A stretch of 64,000 nt of DNA. Origin: Thioflexithrix psekupsensis. GTDB lineage: Bacteria > Pseudomonadota > Gammaproteobacteria > Beggiatoales > Beggiatoaceae. The notes below the pieces were generated by a model that saw nothing but the letters and a program-made list of their open reading frames with translations, did not search any database and was not told where the DNA came from. Shown here one piece after another: positions 27,640 to 37,473 of the stretch (its first letter is position 1; every line of letters begins with the position of its first letter). Location: contig NZ_MSLT01000006.1 in assembly GCF_002149925.1 (NCBI RefSeq), positions 667,865 through 731,864 of the forward strand. The letters run 5' to 3'. Position numbers and translations under genes: made by a program.

Positions 27640-28326
27640 ATGTCCGCCTCCCCCCCATTGCAATTTAGTGAACAACCCGGTTGTTGGGAACGACATCTGC
27701 AACGACAATATCAAAATCCCTTGTTTGGTCATAAAAATATCACCCAAACCGACATCGCCCAAGCACAAAAACGCGATCAACAAGAACGATTAAATTTTCA
27801 ACAAGGTTTCTATACCTTATTAACCGATGCTGCCAGTTTGGCCGCAGAAGTAGACGTGGAAGCCATGTTTAAATTACAAGACCGAATTGATGCTTTATAT
27901 GAACAATGTGCAGGATTAGGCGGTCATTTTAATGGCGAATTGCAAGGATTGCGTAATTTAAACGATATTATTATGCAATCCATTAAAGCCAGTCATTCAC
28001 AGTCTTCTCCAGAAAATCTTGCGCCTTTATTAGAAAAAGACAGCGCACGCCGTTTGCATTTTGCTTTATTAAGTTATCCGGTGATTGCGCATTTATTACA
28101 TCCACAATCGCCCATTCAATCTTCTGATATTGTACCGACGTTACTGAGCGAATCCATTGATGCGGTAAAAGCGGCGATTTGTTTGTTTAATCAAACCCAA
28201 CGACAAATTTTATGTGATGAAGCGCGACGGTTATTATTCAGCATTGATGCAGAAGAAACCAATCCACAACTCACGCCCGCGTGGAACTGTTTGCGAATCA
28301 TGGAAAATGAATCGACCACGCATTAA
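27640..28326 (+). CDS. conserved-looking protein of unknown function
   Basis: 228 residues. I do not recognise a family. AGGAG sits 8 bases before the ATG, supporting a real gene. There is no signal peptide or membrane helix; it is mostly alpha-helical by composition, rich in Gln and Leu, with segments such as LQDRIDALYEQCAGLGGHFN, LRNLNDIIMQSIKA and SESIDAVKAAICLFNQTQRQ. Two Cys (in YEQCAGLGG and LCDEARR) could be structural. It is probably cytoplasmic. It lies 7 bases from the convergent CheW-like gene and divergent from the ABC operon. Confidence 0.65.
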   Translation: MSASPPLQFSEQPGCWERHLQRQYQNPLFGHKNITQTDIAQAQKRDQQERLNFQQGFYTLLTDAASLAAEVDVEAMFKLQDRIDALYEQCAGLGGHFNGELQGLRNLNDIIMQSIKASHSQSSPENLAPLLEKDSARRLHFALLSYPVIAHLLHPQSPIQSSDIVPTLLSESIDAVKAAICLFNQTQRQILCDEARRLLFSIDAEETNPQLTPAWNCLRIMENESTTH

Positions 28327-28333
28327 GAATCAC

Positions 28334-28825
28334 TCATGCTTTTTTGGCAAAATGATGGTGTTGCAAATGCCCAGAGAAAAGCCGACCTAAATCGATAATA
28401 GGAATAGGATTGTCGTTTAAATTAAAACACGAAATGGCCACCGGCCGCCAAAAATCCAATTGTGCCGGTAAAGGACAAAATTGGCTGTCATCAACAAATA
28501 AATTCACCGGTAATGTCGTTAAACGTAATCCACCATAATGCGCCGGATCGTCAGGGTCTAATTGATACAAAATAAGACCAACAATGTGTGCCGATAAATG
28601 CACCGTCATCTCATCGCGTTGCCCACGAATAAGCGCGTACACGTCAAGCACCGGTAAAATCATTTCCTGAAACACAAAAACTTCGCTGGCGTACGGGGGC
28701 GTACAGGGGATTTCGTGCAACGTCACCGACAGCAGCACTTGCGACATCTCATGCGCGCCCACCGCTGCCCGCAATCCCCTACCAAAATCCAGTAACCAGG
28801 CTCGACTTGTCGTTGTTTCGTCCAT
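28334..28825 (-). CDS. CheW-like domain protein
   Basis: 163 residues from the ATG at 28825 (GAGG five bases upstream); a GTG at 28849 is in frame directly after the map stop. The domain has the CheW pattern: WLLDFGRGLRAAVGAHEMSQ as the first strand, then FVFQEMILPVLDVYALI, and a C-terminal NPIPIIDLGRLFSGH, the SH3-like repeat signature. CheW proteins couple receptors to CheA-type kinases or work with type IV pilus Pil-Chp systems. No che genes are nearby. It follows map on the same strand and is probably read from the same transcript. Confidence 0.75.
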   Translation of the reverse strand: MDETTTSRAWLLDFGRGLRAAVGAHEMSQVLLSVTLHEIPCTPPYASEVFVFQEMILPVLDVYALIRGQRDEMTVHLSAHIVGLILYQLDPDDPAHYGGLRLTTLPVNLFVDDSQFCPLPAQLDFWRPVAISCFNLNDNPIPIIDLGRLFSGHLQHHHFAKKA

Positions 28826-28849
28826 AATGGCCTCGTTTTTCAAACTCAC

Positions 28850-29659
28850 TCAAACCGTCACACAAGAAGCCGCCGCCAAGAAACGCGCTGCACGGGCTTG
28901 CTCTTCGGGACGCAAGGTCAACACTTCCACACCCATTTCTGTCACCAACACCGTGTGTTCCCATTGTGCCGACAAACTGTGATCTTTGGTGACCACTGTC
29001 CAACCATCGCTTAACTGTTTGACGTGCCGTTTACCCGCATTTAACATCGGCTCAATGGTAAACGTCATGCCCGGGAGCAATTGTAACCCCGTGCGAACTT
29101 GTCCGTAATGCAACACCTGTGGCTCCTCGTGAAATAAACGACCAATCCCATGTCCACAATACTCGCGTACCACCGAAAAACGATGGGATTCTGCAAATTG
29201 TTGGATGGCATGACCCACATCGCCCAAAAACGCCCCCGGCCGCACTTGCGCAATCCCCAACCACATCGCCTCATAGGTGATTTCCACCAGACGCTTCGCC
29301 CGCGGATGCGCCTCACCCACAATAAACATTTGACTGGTATCGCCATGAAAACCATCTTTAATCACGGTAATATCAACATTAACAATGTCACCATTTTTCA
29401 AAACACGGTCATTGGGAATACCATGACACACTTGATGGTTGACAGAAGTACAAATTGAACGCGGAAAACCTTTGTAATTTAACGGCGCAGGAATCGCCTG
29501 TTGTTCGCCTACAATGTAATCGTGACAGCGTTGGTCTAACTCCAAAGTGTTGACTCCCGCCTGCACATAAGGCGCAATCATTTGCAGCACTTCAGCGGCT
29601 AAACGCCCAGCCACCCGCATTTTTACAATTTCATCAGGGGATTTAATCGTCACAGCCAT
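28850..29659 (-). CDS. map: methionine aminopeptidase, type I
   Basis: 269 residues, close to E. coli Map (264). It removes the initiator Met from nascent proteins. Visible motifs are VNHQVCHGIPND (catalytic His), VNVDITVIKDGFHGDTSQMF (two metal Asp), YCGHGIGRLFHEEPQVLHYG (metal His and substrate His), FTIEPMLNAG (metal Glu) and QWEHTVLVTE (last metal Glu), so all five metal ligands are present. It is divergent from rpsB, as in other gammaproteobacteria. Confidence 0.97.
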   Translation of the reverse strand: MAVTIKSPDEIVKMRVAGRLAAEVLQMIAPYVQAGVNTLELDQRCHDYIVGEQQAIPAPLNYKGFPRSICTSVNHQVCHGIPNDRVLKNGDIVNVDITVIKDGFHGDTSQMFIVGEAHPRAKRLVEITYEAMWLGIAQVRPGAFLGDVGHAIQQFAESHRFSVVREYCGHGIGRLFHEEPQVLHYGQVRTGLQLLPGMTFTIEPMLNAGKRHVKQLSDGWTVVTKDHSLSAQWEHTVLVTEMGVEVLTLRPEEQARAARFLAAASCVTV

Positions 29660-29680
29660 AATCTTTTAAACACATATTGA

Positions 29681-29709
29681 TTGTTGAAAAAAGCCTTCTA
29701 TGGTATAAA
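29681..29709 (+). promoter_or_regulatory. rpsB promoter with extended -10
   Basis: TGGTATAAA (29701-29709) is an extended -10; the -35 TTGTTG (29681-29686) is weak but at exactly 17 bases. Transcription from here gives an rpsB leader of about 135 bases. Confidence 0.5.
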
Positions 29710-29715
29710 GCACAC

Positions 29716-29853
29716 GCCCAATAGGCAACAGTTCATTTTATTTTACCTTTCTCTCATCACACACATACATCGTCACATGGTTTGGGGTGCTTCGTTATGC
29801 GAGGTCAAGTCATGGGATGTATGGAGGATTAACCCTAACGGAGTTGTATTATT
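29716..29853 (+). promoter_or_regulatory. rpsB 5' leader, possible S2 autoregulatory region
   Basis: About 138 untranslated bases with no reading frame, including GGTGCTTCGTTATGCGAGG (29788-29806) and a GGAGG (29822-29826) far from the start. In gammaproteobacteria the rpsB leader folds into an element bound by S2 to repress rpsB-tsf; whether this leader has that fold needs covariance modelling. Confidence 0.35.
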
Positions 29854-30654
29854 ATGGCCAGTGTTTCCATGCGTCAAATGTTAGAAGCGGGCGTGCATTT
29901 CGGACACCAAACTCGTTTTTGGAATCCGCAAATGGCACCGTATATTTTCGGTGAACGTAACAAGATTCACATTATCAATTTAGAACATTCTCTGCCCATG
30001 TACCAAGATGCGCTCAATTTTGTGGGCAAATTGGCTGCACGGCGAGGAACGGTGTTATTTGTCGGCACCAAACGTTCGGCGCAAGAAGCTGTGAAACAAG
30101 CCGCGTTACAGTGCAATATGCCTTATGTCAACCGTCGTTGGTTGGGTGGCATGTTGACCAACTTTAAAACGATTCGTGCTTCTGTCAAGCGTTTAAGAGA
30201 CTTAGAAGCAGAAAACGCCGACGGCACTTGGAATCTGCTCACCAAAAAAGAAGCCCTGTCACGTAGCCGCGAGTTGGAAAAATTAGAACGCAGCTTAGGC
30301 GGGATCAAGGATATGGGCGGTTTGCCTGATGCGTTGTTTATCATTGACGTGGGACACGAGAAAATCGCCATTCAGGAAGCGGTTAAATTGGGTATTCCTG
30401 TCATTGGGGTGGTCGATACCAATAACAGCCCTAATTTTGTCGATTACGTGATTCCCGGTAACGATGACGCGATTCGTGCGGTCAGTTTGTATGCCAATGG
30501 CATCGCTGAATCCATTAACGAAGGCAAACAAGTCAGCCAAATGGTACGCGAAGAAGACGAGTTTGTTGAGGTTCAAGACGGCACAGCCACCGCTGAGGAA
30601 ACACCCGCAGAACCCGCGGCAGTTGAAAGCGATGAGTCCGCAGTCGCGCCTTAA
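29854..30654 (+). CDS. rpsB: 30S ribosomal protein S2
   Basis: 266 residues (E. coli 241). The N-terminus [20 protein letters not shown] is the S2 signature 1, and the second signature is in [20 protein letters not shown]2 joins the 30S head-body junction late in assembly and is needed for S1 binding. The C-terminal extension after about 235 is acidic and Ala/Pro/Glu-rich ([18 protein letters not shown]), longer than in E. coli. First gene of the rpsB-tsf pair, with a hairpin between them. Confidence 0.98.
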   Translation: MASVSMRQMLEAGVHFGHQTRFWNPQMAPYIFGERNKIHIINLEHSLPMYQDALNFVGKLAARRGTVLFVGTKRSAQEAVKQAALQCNMPYVNRRWLGGMLTNFKTIRASVKRLRDLEAENADGTWNLLTKKEALSRSRELEKLERSLGGIKDMGGLPDALFIIDVGHEKIAIQEAVKLGIPVIGVVDTNNSPNFVDYVIPGNDDAIRAVSLYANGIAESINEGKQVSQMVREEDEFVEVQDGTATAEETPAEPAAVESDESAVAP

Positions 30655-30678
30655 TTGACCCGATTCGCATGACCTTCT

Positions 30679-30722
30679 GAAAACACATCGTTTCATGTTT
30701 TCATGGTTTTCGATGTGTTTTC
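30679..30722. other. rpsB-tsf intergenic hairpin
   Basis: GAAAACACATCG (30679-30690) and CGATGTGTTTTC (30711-30722) form a perfect 12-bp stem with a 20-base loop. No T-tract follows, so it is more likely a partial attenuator or an mRNA-processing or stability hairpin than a full terminator. It could set the S2:EF-Ts ratio. Confidence 0.6.
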
Positions 30723-30798
30723 CCGATTTAGTGAAAGTTAAAGTCGATTTAATCGTATTTTTAAGCCATTTTTAATTTTGAAGCAAGAGGTCAAGACT

Positions 30799-31662
30799 AT
30801 GTCTATTACGGCAGCATTGGTGAAAGAGCTGCGTGAGCGCACCGGCGCGGGCATGATGGAATGTAAAAAGGCGTTGGTAGAAAGCAACGGAGACATCGAA
30901 GCCGCCATTGAAGCCATGCGCAAATCCGGACAAGCCAAAGCCGCAAAGAAAGCCGGCCGCATCGCCGCAGAAGGTTTGATTGTGGTGCAAGGCGACAGTC
31001 AGCGCACTGCGATGGTGGAAGTGAACTGTGAAACCGATTTCGTGTCAAAAGGCGATGATTTTCAAGGCTTTTGTCAATTGGTTGTGGATAAAGTATTGCA
31101 AGACAATCCAGCCAGTTTGGACGATTTATTGGCCACTCAAGTCAATGGTAAATCCATCGAAGAAATTCGCAACGACATGATCGCCAAAATTGGTGAAAAT
31201 ATCAGTGTGCGCCGTTTTATCTGTTCTACTGCGGATGCGGGTGGCGTGTTGGGCGTTTACCTGCATGGGACACGCATTGGTGTATTGTTAAAAATGCAAG
31301 GCGGCAACGAAGCCTTAGCCAGAGATGTCGCCATGCACGTGGCGGCCAGCCGTCCGTTGTGCGTCAGTGCAGACCAAGTTCCCGCCGAAGTGTTGGACAA
31401 AGAACGCGAAATTTTCACCGCCCAGTCGGCCGAAAGCGGAAAACCCGCGGATATTATTAGCAAAATGGTCGAAGGCCGTTTGGAAGTCACTTTATTGGGT
31501 CAACCTTTTGTTAAAGACCCCGATCAGTCCGTAGAAAAATTATTAAAAGCGCAAAAGGCGACCGTGTTGCAATTTGAACGCTTTGAAGTGGGCGAAGGTA
31601 TTGAGAAGAAAACCGAAAACTTTGCCGACGAAGTCATGCAACAGGTTAAGGGACACACCTAA
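30799..31662 (+). CDS. tsf: translation elongation factor Ts
   Basis: 287 residues from the ATG at 30799 (AGAGG nine bases upstream; a TTG 21 bases earlier is rejected). The N-terminus [20 protein letters not shown] is the EF-Ts signature 1 with the UBA-like domain, and [16 protein letters not shown] contains the TDFV motif that inserts into EF-Tu to expel GDP. The two core subdomains and the C-terminal module are complete. It is followed three bases later by pyrH. Confidence 0.98.
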   Translation: MSITAALVKELRERTGAGMMECKKALVESNGDIEAAIEAMRKSGQAKAAKKAGRIAAEGLIVVQGDSQRTAMVEVNCETDFVSKGDDFQGFCQLVVDKVLQDNPASLDDLLATQVNGKSIEEIRNDMIAKIGENISVRRFICSTADAGGVLGVYLHGTRIGVLLKMQGGNEALARDVAMHVAASRPLCVSADQVPAEVLDKEREIFTAQSAESGKPADIISKMVEGRLEVTLLGQPFVKDPDQSVEKLLKAQKATVLQFERFEVGEGIEKKTENFADEVMQQVKGHT

Positions 31663-31664
31663 TC

Positions 31665-32393
31665 ATGACAGAATTAACCCCTACTTATCGCCGAGTCCTG
31701 CTCAAACTCAGCGGTGAAGCCTTAATGGGCAATTTAGGCCACGGCATCGATCCCCAAGTGATGATGCGCGTGGCGAATGAAGTCCGGGAAATTGTTGATT
31801 TGGGCGTACAATTGGGTTTAGTGATTGGTGGGGGGAATATTTTTCGCGGAGTCGGATTGACCGCCATTGGCGTAGATCGGGTGTCTGCGGATCAGATGGG
31901 GATGTTGGCCACGGTGATGAATGCCTTGGCGATGCAAGATGCTTTGCGTAAGGTGGATGTTCATGCCCGCGTCATGTCGGCGATTCGGATTGACGCGATT
32001 TGTGAGGACTACATTCGTCGCCGTGCCATCAGTCACTTGGATAAAGGGCGTGTGGTATTATTTGCCGCAGGGACAGGGAATCCGTTTTTTACTACAGATT
32101 CGGCTGCCAGTCTGCGTGCCATTGAAATCAATGCGCAATTGATGATCAAAGCCACCAAAGTCGATGGTGTTTACGCCACAGACCCCGTTGCTAATCCCCA
32201 AGCCACTCGATTTACCCGTTTAACTTATAACGAAGTATTAGCCCGTCAATTGGGCGTAATGGATACCACGGCTGTGGTCTTATGTCGGGACAATAAGATG
32301 CCATTGCGCGTGCTGGACATGGGCAAACCGGGCGCATTATTACGTGCCATTTGCGGACAAGATGAAGGCACGTTGATTCACAGTGAGGAATAG
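31665..32393 (+). CDS. pyrH: UMP kinase
   Basis: 242 residues (E. coli 241). It phosphorylates UMP to UDP; the bacterial enzyme is hexameric and unrelated to eukaryotic UMP/CMP kinases. Visible are [13 protein letters not shown] at the N-terminus (phosphate-binding Lys), [26 protein letters not shown] (UMP-binding loop) and [13 protein letters not shown]. The start lies 3 bases after the tsf stop and frr follows after 6 bases, so tsf-pyrH-frr is one transcript. Confidence 0.98.
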   Translation: MTELTPTYRRVLLKLSGEALMGNLGHGIDPQVMMRVANEVREIVDLGVQLGLVIGGGNIFRGVGLTAIGVDRVSADQMGMLATVMNALAMQDALRKVDVHARVMSAIRIDAICEDYIRRRAISHLDKGRVVLFAAGTGNPFFTTDSAASLRAIEINAQLMIKATKVDGVYATDPVANPQATRFTRLTYNEVLARQLGVMDTTAVVLCRDNKMPLRVLDMGKPGALLRAICGQDEGTLIHSEE

Positions 32394-32399
32394 GCGATT

Positions 32400-32966
32400 A
32401 TGAGTGAATTACTTGAGTTGGTTAAGAAAGATGCCGAAGAGCGAATGCACAAAAGTGTCGATGCGTTAAAAGCAGAATTTGTCAAAATTCGCACCGGCCG
32501 AGCGCATACCAGTTTATTAGATCATGTTAAAGTCGATTATTACGGCTCTGAAGTGCCGTTGAATCAAGCGGCTAATGTGACAGTATTAGATATTCGCACT
32601 TTGGGCGTTTCCCCGTGGGAAAAAAATATGGTGGGTAAAATTGAAAAAGCCATTCGTGATTCCGATTTGGGCTTAAATCCCACTAATTTAGGCGATACCT
32701 TGCGTGTGCCATTACCTCCCATGACGGAAGATCGGCGACGGGAACTGGTGCGTGTGGTGAAACATGAGACAGAAACCGCCCGCGTGGCTATTCGTAATAT
32801 TCGCCGCGATGCCAATCATGAGTTGAAAAATTTGGTCAAAGACAAAGAAATTTCTGAAGATGATGAACGTCGCGCCGAAGAAGTCATTCAGAAATTAACC
32901 GATAAATACGTGGCCAAAGTGGACGAAGCCTTGGCAGAGAAAGAAGCCGAGTTAATGGAAGTTTAA
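32400..32966 (+). CDS. frr: ribosome recycling factor
   Basis: 188 residues (E. coli 185). With EF-G it splits post-termination ribosomes. Visible motifs are [40 protein letters not shown], and the C-terminal triple-helix region [18 protein letters not shown] and [20 protein letters not shown]. Complete. It sits between pyrH and uppS in the conserved order, with 74 bases to uppS. Confidence 0.98.
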   Translation: MSELLELVKKDAEERMHKSVDALKAEFVKIRTGRAHTSLLDHVKVDYYGSEVPLNQAANVTVLDIRTLGVSPWEKNMVGKIEKAIRDSDLGLNPTNLGDTLRVPLPPMTEDRRRELVRVVKHETETARVAIRNIRRDANHELKNLVKDKEISEDDERRAEEVIQKLTDKYVAKVDEALAEKEAELMEV

Positions 32967-33040
32967 TTTTTTGGCACTGGTCGTTATCGTCAAGTGGTTT
33001 TGACGTGAAACTGGTTTTTATGGAGTATTTTTAGGTTGTC

Positions 33041-33778
33041 ATGACTGAATCGTTTACTCGTTTGCCGCGTCATATTGCCGTGATCATGGATGGAAATGGC
33101 CGCTGGGCAAAACAGCGGTTTTTGCCGCGTCATGTCGGGCATCAGGCAGGGGTAGAGGCGGTGCGTCGGACAATCCGTCGCTGTCGGGAATTGGGCATTG
33201 AGGCGTTGACTTTGTTTGCGTTTAGCAGTGAAAATTGGCGACGACCCGCACAAGAAGTTAATTTGCTAATGCAATTGTTCATGATGGCGTTACGCCGTGA
33301 AATGCAGGCATTACATCGTGGTGATGTGCGGTTGCAGGTGATTGGGGATCGGTCGGCTTTTGCGCCAGAATTGCAAGCCTTGATCGCTGAGGCGGAGTCT
33401 TTAACCAAGAATAACATGGGGTTATGTCTCAATGTGGCTGCTAATTACGGCGGGCAATGGGATGTGATTCAGGCTGTGCAACATTTGGCCACCCAAGTCG
33501 AACAAGGTCATTTGTACAGTGCCGAGATTACTCCAGAACACGTTGCCAAGCATTTGTGTTTAGCCGAGTTGCCTCAACCCGATTTGTTCATTCGCACCGG
33601 CGGTGAGCAGCGATTGAGTAATTTCTTATTATGGCAATTGGCTTATACCGAATTGTTTTTTTCAGAATTGTTGTGGCCAGATTTCGGTGAGGCTGAGTTA
33701 GACCGCGCTTTGGCTTTTTTTGCCAATCGACAACGTCGCTTCGGCCGCACCGGAGATCAGATTGAGCAGCAGTTGTGA
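33041..33778 (+). CDS. uppS: undecaprenyl diphosphate synthase (cis-prenyltransferase)
   Basis: 245 residues (E. coli 253). It extends farnesyl diphosphate with eight isopentenyl units to make the C55 carrier lipid for peptidoglycan and O-antigen. Catalytic Asp17 lies in HIAVIMDGNGRWAK, followed by GHQAGVEAVR, LTLFAFSSENW and the C-terminal DLFIRTGGEQRLSNFLLWQ, TELFFSELLWPDF. All conserved blocks are intact. The 294 bases after it hold a palindromic repeat element, an interruption of an otherwise tight cluster. Confidence 0.97.
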   Translation: MTESFTRLPRHIAVIMDGNGRWAKQRFLPRHVGHQAGVEAVRRTIRRCRELGIEALTLFAFSSENWRRPAQEVNLLMQLFMMALRREMQALHRGDVRLQVIGDRSAFAPELQALIAEAESLTKNNMGLCLNVAANYGGQWDVIQAVQHLATQVEQGHLYSAEITPEHVAKHLCLAELPQPDLFIRTGGEQRLSNFLLWQLAYTELFFSELLWPDFGEAELDRALAFFANRQRRFGRTGDQIEQQL

Positions 33779-33784
33779 TTTTTT

Positions 33785-33999
33785 GTCTGAATCAGAATTT
33801 ACAGAGTTAAAGAATAAATTATCTCGTTCCCACATGCCATGTGGGAACGCAGTTGCGGCGTGCCACGTCGAGTATCAACAAGAATAATAGTGTGGGTTCG
33901 TGACGCGGCGCGTCAGGACTGCATTCCCACATGGCATGTGGGAACGAGGAAAAAAATCAATTTTGAAAATTCAGAAATTCTGTAAATTCTGATTCAGAC
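33785..33999. mobile_element. nested-palindrome repeat element (MITE-like)
   Basis: Outer perfect 21-bp inverted repeats, 33785-33805 (GTCTGAATCAGAATTTACAGA) and 33979-33999. Inside them is a second perfect 25-bp inverted pair, 33823-33847 and 33924-33948, each arm itself nearly palindromic (TTCCCACATGCCATGTGGGAA). About 75 bases of GC-richer sequence fill the centre. No coding capacity. Related terminal sequences occur at 9521 and 12918, so the outer part belongs to a dispersed family. It separates uppS from cdsA. Confidence 0.7.
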
Positions 34000-34072
34000 G
34001 ATTGTTAAAATTCAAAAATTCCGTCAATTCATAAATCCAGACAAATCCCTTAACCGAGTTTAATTTTAAGTT

Positions 34073-34906
34073 ATGCTGAAACGGCGACTACTGACCGCTG
34101 CACTGTTAATCATTTTGATTGTGTTGGAAATTCTGTATCTTAACTCAACCACCTTAGCGGTGATATTCGCCATCGTCGTGGCCTTGTCGGCTTGGGAGTG
34201 GGCAGGATTGTCGGGTTATTTGGCGCGGGCGCAGCGAATCGGTTATGTTGCTATTGTATTGTTTTTATTGATTTTAGTTTATAGCGCACATTCTTTTTGG
34301 CCAACAGCAATAACTGTTTTTCTGCTCTCTGCAGCGGTGTTGTGGTGGCTGATTGCCGCTTATTGGGTGCTACGCTATCAACAACAATGTGATCTTTTGC
34401 CGAATTCCTCACCTTTACGCGCTTGGTTGGGCGGGGTGGTCTTGATTCCTTCATGGCTCGCTGTGTATCAATTGCATCAGCAGTATGGGGAATATTGGGT
34501 TTTATTTTTATTTGTCCTGATTTGGGGAGCAGATACTGGGGCTTATGCCGCTGGACGTTTGTGGGGACGGCATAAATTGGCCAGTCACGTGAGTCCCGGT
34601 AAAACTTGGGAAGGATTCGCCGGTGCGCTGTTGGTGGGTGCATTGTTCGCTGGAGGTGCCGCTTATTTCTGGTTAGACGAATCGGAAGCCCTGTATCAGA
34701 TTGGTTTTGTGCTGTTGTCTCTGGCCACTGTGGTGGTGTCGGTTTTGGGCGATCTGTTGGAAAGTTTGTTTAAACGCAAAGCCGGCGTGAAAGACAGTGG
34801 GCAAATTTTACCCGGACACGGTGGAATGTTAGATCGAATTGACAGTTTAACTTCGGCCGCGCCATTTTTTCTGGCGGGTTTACTTTTAATGGGAAGCCTC
34901 TCTTGA
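34073..34906 (+). CDS. cdsA: phosphatidate cytidylyltransferase
   Basis: 277 residues, an integral membrane protein with about eight helices. It makes CDP-diacylglycerol from CTP and phosphatidic acid, the precursor of all phospholipids. The C-terminal signature [20 protein letters not shown] followed by [10 protein letters not shown] is diagnostic, and [16 protein letters not shown] carries metal-binding residues. No strong Shine-Dalgarno precedes the ATG. Its stop TGA overlaps the proposed TTG start of dxr. Confidence 0.96.
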   Translation: MLKRRLLTAALLIILIVLEILYLNSTTLAVIFAIVVALSAWEWAGLSGYLARAQRIGYVAIVLFLLILVYSAHSFWPTAITVFLLSAAVLWWLIAAYWVLRYQQQCDLLPNSSPLRAWLGGVVLIPSWLAVYQLHQQYGEYWVLFLFVLIWGADTGAYAAGRLWGRHKLASHVSPGKTWEGFAGALLVGALFAGGAAYFWLDESEALYQIGFVLLSLATVVVSVLGDLLESLFKRKAGVKDSGQILPGHGGMLDRIDSLTSAAPFFLAGLLLMGSLS

Positions 34907-36087
34907 TTGGAATTACCATTTTAGGTGCGACAGGCACTATCGGTTTAAATACCTTAGATGTGTTGGCACAGCATCCCGGACGATTTCGGGTGGTGGCTTT
35001 GACGGCACATCGTAACGTAGAACTTTTGTATCAACAATGTGTGCAGTGGCGACCGAGTTATGCGGTGCTGGTGGATGACACGGCCGCAGAACAGCTTGCG
35101 ACGCGATTACGTCCCGTTGTGCCTGAAATTACCGTGTTATCTGGTGTGGCGGGTTTGGAAACGGTGGCACGTTTGCCCGAAGTGCAAATGGTGATGGCGG
35201 CGATTGTCGGGGCGGCGGGTTTGTTGCCTACCTTAGCGGCCGCAGAAGCCGGTAAACGGGTGTTGTTAGCCAATAAAGAAGCCTTAGTGATGTCGGGGCC
35301 TTTGTTTATGGCAGCGGTGGAACGACAACAGGCTGAATTACTCCCCATTGACAGTGAACATAATGCGGTTTTTCAATGTTTGCCCCATTCTCCCAGCACT
35401 CGCCCTGCCGATTTAGCCCGCCAAGGTATTTCCCGTATTATTTTAACCGCATCTGGCGGCCCCTTTCGTCAATGGTCACTTGATCGATTAGCCCAGGTGA
35501 CTCCCGATCAAGCCTGCGCTCATCCCAATTGGAAAATGGGACGGAAAATTTCTGTCGATTCCGCCACGATGATGAATAAAGGTTTGGAAGTGATCGAGGC
35601 CTGTTGGTTGTTTTCAGCCAGCCCACAACACGTTGATGTGGTGTTGCATCCGCAGAGTGTGATTCATTCTTTAGTCGAATATGTGGATGGTTCTGTCTTA
35701 GCGCAGTTGGGGAATCCTGACATGCGTACGCCCATCGCTTATGCTTTGGCGTGGCCGGAACGGATGAGTGCGGGCGTGTCGGCCTTGGATTTGATCAAAG
35801 TCGCTCGCTTGGAGTTTGAAGCGGCTGATTGGGGACGTTTTCCTTGTTTGCGTTTGGCTTATGAAGCCATGGCGGCCGGGGGAACAACAACAGCCATTTT
35901 AAATGCTGCTAATGAAGTGGCAGTGGCTGAATTTTTGGCCGGGCGTTTACCGTTTACTGCGATTCCTCTGTTGATCGAAGCGACTTTGTCGCAGGTGTCT
36001 GGGCGAGTCGTGGATCATTTAGATACGATTTTGGCAGATGATGCCAAAGCCCGTGCTTTTGCAACCGAATGGATGGCGAATTACTAA
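34903..36087 (+). CDS. dxr: 1-deoxy-D-xylulose 5-phosphate reductoisomerase, TTG start
   Basis: 394 residues. It converts DXP to MEP in the non-mevalonate isoprenoid pathway, which supplies UppS. The NADPH-binding motif [15 protein letters not shown] begins at residue 5, so the N-terminus cannot be much further downstream. The start is TTG at 34903, embedded in TTGA with the cdsA stop; no ATG or GTG exists nearby in frame. Catalytic motifs are [14 protein letters not shown] and [19 protein letters not shown] (metal and fosmidomycin-site residues). The gene ends one base before the rseP start. Confidence 0.96.
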   Translation: MIGITILGATGTIGLNTLDVLAQHPGRFRVVALTAHRNVELLYQQCVQWRPSYAVLVDDTAAEQLATRLRPVVPEITVLSGVAGLETVARLPEVQMVMAAIVGAAGLLPTLAAAEAGKRVLLANKEALVMSGPLFMAAVERQQAELLPIDSEHNAVFQCLPHSPSTRPADLARQGISRIILTASGGPFRQWSLDRLAQVTPDQACAHPNWKMGRKISVDSATMMNKGLEVIEACWLFSASPQHVDVVLHPQSVIHSLVEYVDGSVLAQLGNPDMRTPIAYALAWPERMSAGVSALDLIKVARLEFEAADWGRFPCLRLAYEAMAAGGTTTAILNAANEVAVAEFLAGRLPFTAIPLLIEATLSQVSGRVVDHLDTILADDAKARAFATEWMANY

Positions 36088-37440
36088 ATGTCACTGCTTT
36101 ACATGATCATTGCGTTTTTGGTGGCTATCGGATTACTGGTGGCCGTGCATGAGTTTGGCCATTATTGGGTGGCACGGCGGTCTGGAGTGAAAATTTTATG
36201 TTTTTCCATTGGTTTTGGTCAGACCTTGTGGTCAAAGCGTTTTGGGACGGATCAGACTGAATTTGTAATTGCTGCGATTCCTTTGGGCGGTTATGTGAAA
36301 ATGTTGGATGAGCGCGAAGCTCCCGTTGCCCCCGAAGAACAGCACCGGGCGTTTAATCGACAATCGCTTGGAGTGCGTTCGGCGATTGTGTTGGCGGGGC
36401 CGCTGTTTAATTTGGTGTTAGCCGTTTCGATTTACACTTTAGTTTACATGATAGGTCTGACCGGCACTAAAGCGGTGATCGGAGAAGTCACCCCAGGCGG
36501 TTTGGCTGAACAAGCAGGTTTTCGTTCGGGTTATCAAGTGGTTGCGGTAGATGGGCGAGAGGTATTGCGTTGGGAGAGTGTGATTCAGGCGACTTTATCC
36601 AAATTATTAGATCAAGAATTGATCGCTTATCGTGTTTTGGATAAAACTGGCACGGAGTCTTTATTGTATTTGGATATGCGCCATTTGACCTTGGATGACA
36701 TCAGTGAGGGGCAGTTTTTTTCGGTGGCTGGATTTTGGCCGCGCTATCCGCCGTTGCCGGCGCAATTGGGAGAGGTAGTGGTTGGCAGTCCGGCGGCTGA
36801 AGCGGGTTTGCAAGTGGGTGATGTGATTGTGGCTGTGAATCATGAGCCAATTAGCACTTGGAAGCAGTGGTCAGGAGTGATTGCAGCGCATCCAGAATCT
36901 CCCATGTTAGTGCGAATACGACGCGGGGAGCAGTTGATCACTCTCACGGTGACTCCTGCTCGCACGGAGTCCGGAGAAGGACGGATCGGTGTGCGACCAC
37001 AGCGGGCTGAAATTCCTGCCGAATATTTGATCACAGAGCGCCATGCCCCGTGGACGGCTTTGTGGTTGTCTTTGGAAAAAACAGTCGATTTAAGTGTGTT
37101 GACCTTGCGGGTGATGTATAAAATGCTGACCTTGCAATTGTCTACTCGTAACATTAGTGGCCCTATTACCATTGCTAATTATGCCGGTCAATCAGCGCAA
37201 ACGGGTGTGATTTCGTTTTTAATGTTTTTGGGATTGATCAGTTTAAGTTTGGGGATTATTAATTTGCTGCCTATTCCGTTATTGGATGGGGGGCATTTGT
37301 TGTTATATTTTATTGAATGGGTTAAAGGCAGTCCTGTCTCAGAAACGGCTCAAGTGTGGTTGTATAAAATCGGTTTGACGTTTATTGTGCTGCTGATGAC
37401 TTTGGCTATTTTTAATGATATTGATCGTTTTTTCCGCTAA
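36088..37440 (+). CDS. rseP: RIP metalloprotease, site-2 protease
   Basis: 450 residues. It cleaves RseA in the membrane to release sigma-E during envelope stress and clears signal peptides. The zinc motif is HEFGH (His21, Glu22, His25) in the first helix. Two PDZ domains lie in the periplasmic part (about 115-300, with GLAEQAGFRSGYQVVAVDG and SPAAEAGLQVGDVIVAVN). The third zinc ligand is in NLLPIPLLDGGHLL near the C-terminus. Start immediately after the dxr stop. It neighbours bamA, as in other gammaproteobacteria. Confidence 0.97.
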   Translation: MSLLYMIIAFLVAIGLLVAVHEFGHYWVARRSGVKILCFSIGFGQTLWSKRFGTDQTEFVIAAIPLGGYVKMLDEREAPVAPEEQHRAFNRQSLGVRSAIVLAGPLFNLVLAVSIYTLVYMIGLTGTKAVIGEVTPGGLAEQAGFRSGYQVVAVDGREVLRWESVIQATLSKLLDQELIAYRVLDKTGTESLLYLDMRHLTLDDISEGQFFSVAGFWPRYPPLPAQLGEVVVGSPAAEAGLQVGDVIVAVNHEPISTWKQWSGVIAAHPESPMLVRIRRGEQLITLTVTPARTESGEGRIGVRPQRAEIPAEYLITERHAPWTALWLSLEKTVDLSVLTLRVMYKMLTLQLSTRNISGPITIANYAGQSAQTGVISFLMFLGLISLSLGIINLLPIPLLDGGHLLLYFIEWVKGSPVSETAQVWLYKIGLTFIVLLMTLAIFNDIDRFFR

Positions 37441-37473
37441 CTTTCTCAATATGCCTCTAGGTATGGACGAATA

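Noticed and set aside
33823..33948. Simple Rho-independent terminator after uppS
   Set aside because: Arms are far apart with no T-tract and are better explained as part of the nested repeat element.
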